Shown here piece after piece: positions 1 to 5,904 of a DNA stretch of 6,111 nucleotides. The position numbers and the translations under genes were made by a program. The notes beneath the pieces were generated by a model that was given only the letters and a program-made list of their open reading frames with translations, had not been told where the DNA came from and did no database searches. How positions within the stretch are numbered: the stretch's first letter is position 1; each line of letters opens with the position of its first letter. Origin of the DNA: CAYTZO01 sp964442525 (GTDB taxonomy: Bacteria > Patescibacteriota > Microgenomatia > UBA10105 > UBA927); the NCBI GenBank assembly GCA_964442525.1, contig CAYTZO010000044.1, positions 1-6,111 on the forward strand, given 5' to 3'.

Positions 1-19
1 ATAGTGCCAAAATTTCATC

Positions 20-1711
20 ATGACCAGTACTCCGCTCATTACTCCATACGGCAGGACACTTGTTGATCTTTTGGTGAGTCCCGGCCATGCGCAAGAGCTG
101 CGGAAACAGGCCGTTTCTTTCCCCTCTCTTGTGCTTTCCGCACGTTCCATGCTGGACCTTGAGCTTCTCAGTATCGGAGCGTTTTCACCTCTTTCGACAT
201 TCATGGGGAGAGCTGATTACGAAAGCGTTCGTGATCACATGAGGCTTGCAAATGGGGTATGTTTTCCCATTCCCGTGACACTCCCGGTACAAAGGACAGC
301 CGGCGTGCGGGAGGGGCAGCGGATTGTTCTCAAGAGCCCAACGAATGAGTGCATAGCGCTTATGGATATAGTCGAAATGTTTAGCTGGGATCGGCAAAAA
401 GAAGCACGTGAGGTATTCGGGACAACGGACTCTCACCACCCTTTTATCGCTGAAATGCAGCAGTGGGGCGACATCTGCATTTCGGGACCACTTCGTGTGC
501 TTTATCTGCCCCCGCGCCATGATTTTCCCCTGCTTTACGGCACGCCCAGGCAGGTACGGGCGCACCTCGGGAAACTTGGGAAGAGCAAAGTCGTCGCTTT
601 TCAAACACGAAATCCTATCAACCGCGGCCACGAGGAAATGCTTACGACAGTTCTTTCTGCGGGCGATGCAATCGTACTTTTACATCCGGCTACCGGCATG
701 ACCAATCATGGAGATGTTGACGCTATCACGCGCATCCATACCTATGAATGGATGATGAAGCACGTATTTAATCAAAAGCCAGTGCTGTTGCAGCTTCTGC
801 CGCTTGCCATGCGCATGGCTGGCCCCCGAGAGGCAGTTTGGCACGCGATTATCCGAAGAAATTATGGCGCAAGTCACCTTATCGTCGGCCGCGACCACGC
901 GAGTCCCGGCCGGGGGTATTATGAGTCGTTTGCCGGCCAAAAACTCGCTTCTGACTATAGTCACGAAACCGGAGTAACGGTTGTTCCTTTTGACGAAGTG
1001 GTCTATGCTCCGAAGCTCCACCATTTTGTAGAGAAGGGGAAACTACGCCGCGGTGCTCCCTTTCGCCGCATATCAGGAACGAAGATTCGTCAGTCAGCTC
1101 GGGTTCTCTCATGGGCAATACGGCCGGAAATTGCCCAAATCCTTAAGCACACAAAAAATCATCAGGCTGGTTATGGCTACTGCGTTTGGTTTACCGGACT
1201 GCCAAATTCCGGCAAATCAACGATTGCAAACCTTCTGGCGACACGGCTCCGTTACAACGGAGGGAGTATAGTAAGACTTGATGGAGATATGGTGCGCCAA
1301 CGATATCGACGTTCTCTGGGCTTTTCGAAGACGGACAGAGACTTACAGGTGTCGCGTGTCGGCCGCTTGTCAAAAAAACTTATCAGTCAGGGCAAGATTG
1401 CTATTTGTTCACTGGTGAGCCCTTACCGAAGTGCCCGGGAACAAGTAAAAAATCTTATCGGCAAAAAAAGGTTTGTAGAAATTTATGTTTCGACGCCGCT
1501 CCCCGTCTGTGAGCGGCGCGACACCAAGCTTCTGTTTCTTCGTGCACGCGCTGGTTTGTCAAGGCATGTTACCGGCATCGATGATCCCTATGAGGCACCC
1601 GATGGGCCAGATATTCGGCTTGATACCGCAAAGATGAGTCCGGCAAAAGGCGTTGGAACAATTTTGACATATCTTAAAAAACGCAAGCTCTACCAAGAGG
1701 AAACAATATGA
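20..1711 (+). CDS. sat/cysC: Bifunctional sulfate adenylyltransferase / adenylylsulfate kinase (PAPS synthetase)
   Basis: Predicted cytosolic enzyme that converts sulfate and ATP to APS (ATP sulfurylase) and then phosphorylates APS to PAPS (APS kinase). The 563 residues fit a Sat-CysC fusion. The Sat domain spans about 1-380: QTRNPINRGHE at 195-205, PLAMRMAGPREA at 261-272, GRDHASPG at 290-297 and ISGTKIR at 351-357. The CysC domain spans about 387-560: Walker A GLPNSGKST at 393-401, LDGDMVR at 420-426, SPYRSARE at 467-474 and TGIDDPYEAP at 518-527. The order Sat then CysC is the bacterial/fungal one, opposite to animal PAPS synthetases. The intact P-loop argues for an active kinase rather than the degenerate regulatory domain of fungal ATP sulfurylases. 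Oddities: Asn201 replaces the first His of the HxxH motif; Met424 and Gln443 replace usual Asn residues of the kinase. ATG 20 is the first start after an in-frame TAG at 2-4; no Shine-Dalgarno is visible. The stop overlaps the next start (ATGA). The sulfotransferase two genes downstream suggests PAPS is made for glycan sulfation rather than only for cysteine synthesis. Confidence 0.96.
   Translation: MTSTPLITPYGRTLVDLLVSPGHAQELRKQAVSFPSLVLSARSMLDLELLSIGAFSPLSTFMGRADYESVRDHMRLANGVCFPIPVTLPVQRTAGVREGQRIVLKSPTNECIALMDIVEMFSWDRQKEAREVFGTTDSHHPFIAEMQQWGDICISGPLRVLYLPPRHDFPLLYGTPRQVRAHLGKLGKSKVVAFQTRNPINRGHEEMLTTVLSAGDAIVLLHPATGMTNHGDVDAITRIHTYEWMMKHVFNQKPVLLQLLPLAMRMAGPREAVWHAIIRRNYGASHLIVGRDHASPGRGYYESFAGQKLASDYSHETGVTVVPFDEVVYAPKLHHFVEKGKLRRGAPFRRISGTKIRQSARVLSWAIRPEIAQILKHTKNHQAGYGYCVWFTGLPNSGKSTIANLLATRLRYNGGSIVRLDGDMVRQRYRRSLGFSKTDRDLQVSRVGRLSKKLISQGKIAICSLVSPYRSAREQVKNLIGKKRFVEIYVSTPLPVCERRDTKLLFLRARAGLSRHVTGIDDPYEAPDGPDIRLDTAKMSPAKGVGTILTYLKKRKLYQEETI
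1696..1700 (+). promoter_or_regulatory. Shine-Dalgarno for the GT39-like gene
   Basis: AGAGG lies 7 bases before the ATG at 1708, inside the last codons of the sat/cysC gene. It supports the 1708 start and independent or coupled initiation at the ATGA junction. Confidence 0.6.
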
Positions 1712-3168
1712 AGACAGGAATAGTCCCGTGGATTGTAAAGCAGCGCTCGCTTCTGGGAGTAGTGTTTTTCGGAGTTCTGACGGTATTCTGGGGGATAGGG
1801 AAGAAGAGCCTATGGCTTGATGAAGCGCTGAGTCTTTCGATTGTCACAAACTGGCAGCATCTTTGGTCCATTGCCGCAAAGACCGAACCGTATCAATGGA
1901 GTTATCTCGTACTTTTGTATATCTGGAAAAATGCAGGCGCAGGCGAAGCATATCTGCGCAGTTTATCCGCAGTCTTTGCCATTGCGACCATTCCGGTTGT
2001 GTATGCTTTGGGTCGTCTTCTCTTTGACCGGCGGATAGGCCTTTTGGCGGCATTTCTTTTGGTCATCAATGTGTTTTTTGTCCGTTATGGGCAGGAGATC
2101 CGCGGTTCAAGCATGCTGCTTTTTTTTACTGCTTTCAGTTCCTACTGTTTTGTGCGCTATCTTAGAGGGAAACAAAAATCATGGTTGATTGGATATATTT
2201 TAACCTCAATTATTGCGTTTTATACCCATCATTTCGCGATTTTTACCCTTGTAGGTCAGTACATTTCGCTCCTATGGTTTCCAGCGTCAAAGGAAAAACG
2301 CGTTCTGATAGCCTCTCTCCCATTTATCCTTTTGGGTATTCTGCCGCTTGCACGTATTCCCATTCCTCCAAACGCAATTAACTGGATTTCGAAACCCACA
2401 GGAGCCGATTTTATCCGGTTTTTCGTTATCATTGCCGGAGGACATCCGCTCCTTCTTGTTATAAGCGGGGTCGCGATTTTGTCGTTTTTGATACGGAGAG
2501 CGTGGGGAGATAAGGGTAATAGGGGATGGAATATGGTATATGTTTTTCTGCTCCTTATTATCCCCATTGGCGGAGCGTTCCTGCTTTCATTTTTTTTGAC
2601 TCCGATGTTTGTGCCCAGATACCTTATTGCCACGCTCGTCCCGTGGAACATTGCGTTTGCGTTAGGGGTTATGAGTTTACCCAAGAATTGGCGCATAGTC
2701 AGCGTCACTGCAATAAGTTTGCTCTCGCTTTTGTCCCTTCTCACCTGGTACCGGGGGCAGGATACGGTGCTACCGGGTTTTGTGTACACTGATAAAGAAG
2801 ATTGGCGGGGAACAGCCGAGTATGTCATCTCTCATGCCAAATCGGGCGACGGAATCATCTTCTATGCTTATTTTACGGAGGTTCCCTTTTCTTATTATGC
2901 AAGGGGGGTAGTATCGCCAAAAATTATTCAAATCTCATCGGCTCCCTATACTATCGGCGGTGTATTGCCTCCCCCGAACGACATGCTGCTGCGATCGCTT
3001 CCGCAAACATATGCCCGAATTTGGTTTGTACAGAGTCATGACCGCTCTCCCGTGCTTTTGCGTGATGCCCAGTCCGGATATATTCAGAATGTCCTTCGGC
3101 AGGAGTATCCATTGTACGAAACGAAGGAATTTTCAGGGATTTCCCTGACCATATATGGAAATCCATGA
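1708..3168 (+). CDS. Polytopic GT-C glycosyltransferase, PMT/ArnT-like (GT39 type)
   Basis: Integral membrane glycosyltransferase expected to use a polyprenyl-phosphate-linked sugar and transfer it on the outer face of the cytoplasmic membrane to a lipid, glycan or protein. The 486 residues contain about ten or more hydrophobic segments, roughly 13-31, 64-73, 88-103, 110-125, 134-149, 157-192, 198-215, 235-262, 276-297, 306-322 and 328-346, followed by a soluble C-terminal part from about 350. Family hallmarks are the acidic pair in the first external loop (SLWLDEALS at 34-42, Asp38-Glu39), RYGQEIRGSS at 126-135, and THHF at 173-176. The DWRGTAEYV segment (366-374) is the usual start of the C-terminal extracytoplasmic part. 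The start overlaps the upstream stop by four bases and the 3' end overlaps the sulfotransferase gene by 14 bases. Family assignment is firm from the loop motifs. The sugar and acceptor are not readable; a polymer-specific flippase-coupled transferase or a lipid-modifying enzyme are both possible. Confidence 0.88.
   Translation: MKTGIVPWIVKQRSLLGVVFFGVLTVFWGIGKKSLWLDEALSLSIVTNWQHLWSIAAKTEPYQWSYLVLLYIWKNAGAGEAYLRSLSAVFAIATIPVVYALGRLLFDRRIGLLAAFLLVINVFFVRYGQEIRGSSMLLFFTAFSSYCFVRYLRGKQKSWLIGYILTSIIAFYTHHFAIFTLVGQYISLLWFPASKEKRVLIASLPFILLGILPLARIPIPPNAINWISKPTGADFIRFFVIIAGGHPLLLVISGVAILSFLIRRAWGDKGNRGWNMVYVFLLLIIPIGGAFLLSFFLTPMFVPRYLIATLVPWNIAFALGVMSLPKNWRIVSVTAISLLSLLSLLTWYRGQDTVLPGFVYTDKEDWRGTAEYVISHAKSGDGIIFYAYFTEVPFSYYARGVVSPKIIQISSAPYTIGGVLPPPNDMLLRSLPQTYARIWFVQSHDRSPVLLRDAQSGYIQNVLRQEYPLYETKEFSGISLTIYGNP
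3133..3148 (+). repeat. Perfect inverted repeat just upstream of the sulfotransferase start
   Basis: TCAGGGA, a TT spacer, then TCCCTGA. As RNA it folds to six base pairs (UCAGGG/CCCUGA) with an AUUU loop, ending six bases before the ATG at 3155. It lies inside the last codons of the GT39-like gene and covers the place where a Shine-Dalgarno would be expected. A role in initiation is inference only. Confidence 0.45.
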
Positions 3169-3925
3169 ACCGATATTCATTATCGGCTCCGGTCGGTCCG
3201 GAACGAGTCTTCTCTATAATCTCCTCGCGGTTCATCCGGATCTTTGTTGGTTTTCTAACCTCAGCGACCGGTTTGCCCGGCTGCCTCAGCTTATTCTCCT
3301 CCATCGCCTGGCAGATTTCTCTGTGGTGAAAAAGGCGATTATTGGCGGGAAAAATTTTCCTCTTCTTCCTTCGGAAGGGGGAAATATTTACCGACGCTCC
3401 CGCTTTACCGATCAAAAGAAGACAACCGAGGCTGACCTCTCCCGGGTTGATACAAAATATTTTTTTGAAGCAATTGGTGCGCATCTTCGTTTGACCGGGA
3501 AAGCCCGTTTTCTCAACAAACGGACAGCCAATACCCAAAGGCTCCGGCTTATGCACGCGCTACTGCCCGATGCATACTGGATTCATATTATTCGTGACGG
3601 CAGAGCCGTGGCGCATTCGTTGTCTCGGGTTGACTGGTGGCCGACGGTTCGGCTCTGGTGGCACCATGGGGATACGCCGACGGCGCTTTCCCGAGCCTAT
3701 CCCGACCCGATACGGCTAGCCGGGCAACATTGGAGGAGAAATGTTAATGAAATCCGCCTTCACCGGCGTCTGCTGGGCCGGCGGTACAAAGAAGTATCCT
3801 ACGAAGATCTCGTAAAAGAGCCCAAAAAAATTCTTGCGGCCACTCTCCGCTTCTGCCATCTCCGCGTCCCTTCTGAATACCTGAGCATATTGCCTAATCG
3901 GTTCCCGAACAGGAATCCACTATGA
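3155..3925 (+). CDS. PAPS-dependent sulfotransferase (Sulfotransfer_3-like)
   Basis: Predicted to move the sulfuryl group from PAPS to a hydroxyl or amine of an acceptor, probably a sugar given the neighbours. In 256 residues the two PAPS-binding elements are clear: the 5'-phosphosulfate loop GSGRSGTSLL at 11-20 directly after the first beta strand (PIFII), and the 3'-phosphate element IIRDGRAVAHS at 145-155. Between them NKRTANTQRL (121-130) occupies the place where relatives usually carry an E-K-T-P-like motif, so the acidic residue there is missing. YEDLVKEP (216-223) is the common late helix motif. No signal peptide or membrane segment is seen, so it should act in the cytoplasm on a precursor or nucleotide/lipid-linked sugar. 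It is somewhat short: it stops after NRNPL, where relatives often run a little further, but the TGA is followed two codons on by TAA and overlaps the next ATG, so this looks like the true end. The start overlaps the preceding gene by 14 bases and lacks a good Shine-Dalgarno. Acceptor unknown. Confidence 0.9.
   Translation: MEIHEPIFIIGSGRSGTSLLYNLLAVHPDLCWFSNLSDRFARLPQLILLHRLADFSVVKKAIIGGKNFPLLPSEGGNIYRRSRFTDQKKTTEADLSRVDTKYFFEAIGAHLRLTGKARFLNKRTANTQRLRLMHALLPDAYWIHIIRDGRAVAHSLSRVDWWPTVRLWWHHGDTPTALSRAYPDPIRLAGQHWRRNVNEIRLHRRLLGRRYKEVSYEDLVKEPKKILAATLRFCHLRVPSEYLSILPNRFPNRNPL
3911..3915 (+). promoter_or_regulatory. Shine-Dalgarno for the GT2 gene
   Basis: AGGAA six bases before the ATG at 3922, within the sulfotransferase 3' end. 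It supports the 3922 start at the ATGA overlap. Confidence 0.55.
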
Positions 3926-4779
3926 GGATAAGCGTTGTTATCTGTACAAAAGACCGGCCGAAAAAACTTGGTCGAAGTATTTCCTCCATACGTCCTCAAC
4001 TGGGGCGTCAGGATGAGCTAATTGTGGTTGACGGTTCACCAACTCGTTCTGCGATGGCGGTCGCCCGCGGTTTGTCTTATCTCCATGTTCGAGGAGGACT
4101 CAGTAGCGCACGCAATGAAGCAATATCTCAGGCGAAGGGAGACGTCATTGTCTTTACCGACGATGACTGCATTGCCGAGCCTCACTGGCTTAGTGCCGTG
4201 AGGAGTGCATTTTCTACCAACCTACGAGCGGGAATCGTGTTTGGTCAAGTCTTGCCGTTTGCACCCGAACGTCATCGCGGACTGGTGAGCATGAGTCTTT
4301 CGCCCGGGAGGAAGCGAAACGTATTTAGAGAGCCGCCGAGGGCGATTTTTGGTATCGGGACCGGCAATAACATGAGTATCCGCCGGGACGTGTTTCGGAA
4401 GATTGGCGTATTCCTTCCCTGGCTCGGCGCGGGAAGCGTGTGCCCGGGAGCGGAAGAGGAAGAATTTGCCTATCGCGCTCTCCGAGAGAAAATCGCGGTT
4501 CTTCGTGAACCAGACGCCATTATCTATCATGATCGGTGGATGACTAAGCGCGATCGCAAGGACATTATTACCGCGTATTCCGCTGGATACTTTGCGTTTT
4601 TAACCTGGCATGCTTTGGTTGGGGACCTACGGACACGAAAAGTGCTTATGGTGTCCCTTAAAGCCCTTCTTCGTGACCCTGATTCATTTCAGCAATTATT
4701 TTTTTGCGCAAAGGGACTGCTGGTTGCAACATGGCAGAGGATGAGGGGTAGCTTACGTCAGATCTTTGTCAATTACTGA
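3922..4779 (+). CDS. Family 2 glycosyltransferase (GT-A fold)
   Basis: Cytoplasmic inverting glycosyltransferase that would add a sugar from a nucleotide-sugar donor to a growing glycan or lipid-linked acceptor. Of 285 residues, 1-205 form the GT-A domain: the first strand ISVVICTKDRP at 3-13, LIVVDGS at 33-39, the GGLSSARNEAI segment at 58-68, and the metal-binding acidic triad in FTDDDC (Asp80-82). GTGNNMSIRR (146-155) and the acidic EEEEFAYR (178-185) match the acceptor/catalytic-base region of the family. His203 after the last strand is in the position of the usual late metal-ligand His. The remaining 80 residues are basic and partly hydrophobic (about 219-232 and 256-270), consistent with peripheral membrane contact rather than clear transmembrane helices. 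Start overlaps the sulfotransferase stop by four bases. The 3' end overlaps the convergent GT4 gene by 27 bases. It probably builds the backbone or branch that the sulfotransferase modifies; specificity is not predictable. Confidence 0.92.
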   Translation: MRISVVICTKDRPKKLGRSISSIRPQLGRQDELIVVDGSPTRSAMAVARGLSYLHVRGGLSSARNEAISQAKGDVIVFTDDDCIAEPHWLSAVRSAFSTNLRAGIVFGQVLPFAPERHRGLVSMSLSPGRKRNVFREPPRAIFGIGTGNNMSIRRDVFRKIGVFLPWLGAGSVCPGAEEEEFAYRALREKIAVLREPDAIIYHDRWMTKRDRKDIITAYSAGYFAFLTWHALVGDLRTRKVLMVSLKALLRDPDSFQQLFFCAKGLLVATWQRMRGSLRQIFVNY

Positions 4780-5898
4780 CATGATATGGTTGAGTTTATT
4801 CTCCCATGAGTTTGCCTGAACGATTTTTCTCGCACGCGTGACCTGACCGGTGGTAAGCGGAGTTTTTAGAAAGTGGCCAATTGCGTGCTCCCACGACTCT
4901 ACGGTCTCGCCACAGACCACAAAATCTCTGAACCGTTGGAGTTCTTTAATATCTGTGCTGACGACCGGCAGCCCCGCCGCAAAGTACTCCATGAGCTTAA
5001 GGGGGAAGCAGGAACGATTAAAGGACGTGGATGTATCGTAGGGGATGATTCCGACACTACAGCGGGCCAGGAGAGACGGGATCTGGGATTTATCTACGTG
5101 GGTCAGGGTAACATTGGGGAGTTTGCGAATGGATTCTATAGCTTGTCTCATTTGGTTCTTCTGTTCAATAAATTGCGGTCCGGCAAGGAGAAATTGCCAC
5201 CGGGGATTTCGCTCAATAAGGCGGGTAAGAAGCGGAAAATCTAACCGATAGCCGATTGCTCCGATATAGCCGATAACGGGGCGTGTGCGTTTTTTTCTGA
5301 CGGGGGGAAGTTCCGGCAATGGGGGGGCGCCGGCCGGGACGAGAAATACGCTTGGGCGAATGTGCCGCCATTTTTCAAAAAGCGTATATGAATTCACGCT
5401 CATCCAGCGGGCGTTCCCGACGAGCCGTCGTTCCGCAAATACGACGAGTTTTGATGTCCACGCCTTGGGCTGCCATGCGACATCGAGGCAGTCATAGTAG
5501 AGGAAGAATCCGGGGAAAAGGACTGGTAAGAGCGCAAAGAGAGGTTCCTCAAAGAACCCAAACATCCAGAGAATGCGTTTAGTTATGTCCTGGGTTTTCC
5601 GCAAACGCCTTTGAAGGACGTAAAGGAGAAGGATATTGATGAGAAGATTTACCATCCGTACGAGCAGAAATCGCCGCAGAGGAAATGCGTGGATCGGCTG
5701 AAATAAATACAGGTTTTTGGCCGGGCGGGAGATGAGTCGGAAGGGTTTCTTGTCCCGGAGAATTTCTTTGAGAGAAACCGCATCAGCCCACAAAAAACAG
5801 ATGACCGTGTGGCGCCGTGAGAGAAGGAGCGCCGTTTGATTTGTATAGTCCGTATGCCACTTCCAGGGGTGGTGGAAGGGGATGATGATAAGCGACAT
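4753..5898 (-). CDS. Family 4 (GT-B) glycosyltransferase, TuaH-like
   Basis: Retaining GT-B glycosyltransferase expected to use a nucleotide sugar at the cytoplasmic membrane. The 381 residues comprise an N-terminal acceptor domain (about 1-195) with YYDCLDVAWQ (134-143) and ARWMSVNSYTLFEKW (163-177), a proline/basic linker (about 190-206), and a C-terminal donor domain starting at IGYIGAIG (209-216). The donor site is seen as FPLKLMEYFAAGLPVVST (298-315), the classical GT4 region with the Glu that holds the sugar ring, preceded by SVGIIPYD (281-288). The LxxDF pattern after IGYIGAIG and the DCLD motif resemble the TuaH-like group (teichuronic acid assembly in Bacillus), which is a family resemblance only. 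A hydrophobic basic-flanked stretch at 76-100 suggests membrane association. The start follows the LRR gene stop by six bases on the same strand; no Shine-Dalgarno is evident. Its 3' end overlaps the GT2 gene tail-to-tail. A cluster of homopolymer runs lies in the linker-coding region (5290-5327). Confidence 0.91.
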   Translation of the reverse strand: MSLIIIPFHHPWKWHTDYTNQTALLLSRRHTVICFLWADAVSLKEILRDKKPFRLISRPAKNLYLFQPIHAFPLRRFLLVRMVNLLINILLLYVLQRRLRKTQDITKRILWMFGFFEEPLFALLPVLFPGFFLYYDCLDVAWQPKAWTSKLVVFAERRLVGNARWMSVNSYTLFEKWRHIRPSVFLVPAGAPPLPELPPVRKKRTRPVIGYIGAIGYRLDFPLLTRLIERNPRWQFLLAGPQFIEQKNQMRQAIESIRKLPNVTLTHVDKSQIPSLLARCSVGIIPYDTSTSFNRSCFPLKLMEYFAAGLPVVSTDIKELQRFRDFVVCGETVESWEHAIGHFLKTPLTTGQVTRARKIVQANSWENKLNHIMSVIDKDLT

Positions 5899-5904
5899 AT
5901 CCGA

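Noticed and set aside
1..23. Possible tail of an upstream gene (frame reading SAKISS then TGA at 21-23, overlapping the sat/cysC ATG).
   Set aside because: Only six codons are visible; it fits the ATGA style of the operon but cannot be supported as a gene from this window.
2256..2828. 190-residue minus-strand open frame opposite the GT39-like gene.
   Set aside because: Antisense shadow of a clear membrane glycosyltransferase; the translation shows no recognisable motif and no good start signal.
2951..3556. 201-residue minus-strand open frame across the GT39-like/sulfotransferase junction.
   Set aside because: It runs antisense through two well-supported genes, including the PAPS-binding loop of the sulfotransferase; low-complexity basic translation without family features.
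2991..4557. Two GCGATCGC octamers (2991-2998 and 4550-4557), identical to the cyanobacterial HIP1 repeat.
   Set aside because: Two copies are more than expected by chance but far below typical HIP1 density, and both lie in ordinary coding sequence; not enough to assign a cyanobacterial origin.
4757..4780. Possible hairpin GTCAG...CTGAC at the convergent gene ends as a bidirectional terminator.
   Set aside because: Only five base pairs with a 14-base loop, low GC and no T-tract on either side.
4873..5244. 123-residue plus-strand open frame opposite the GT4 gene.
   Set aside because: It lies opposite the catalytic donor domain of the GT4 gene and has no recognisable features.
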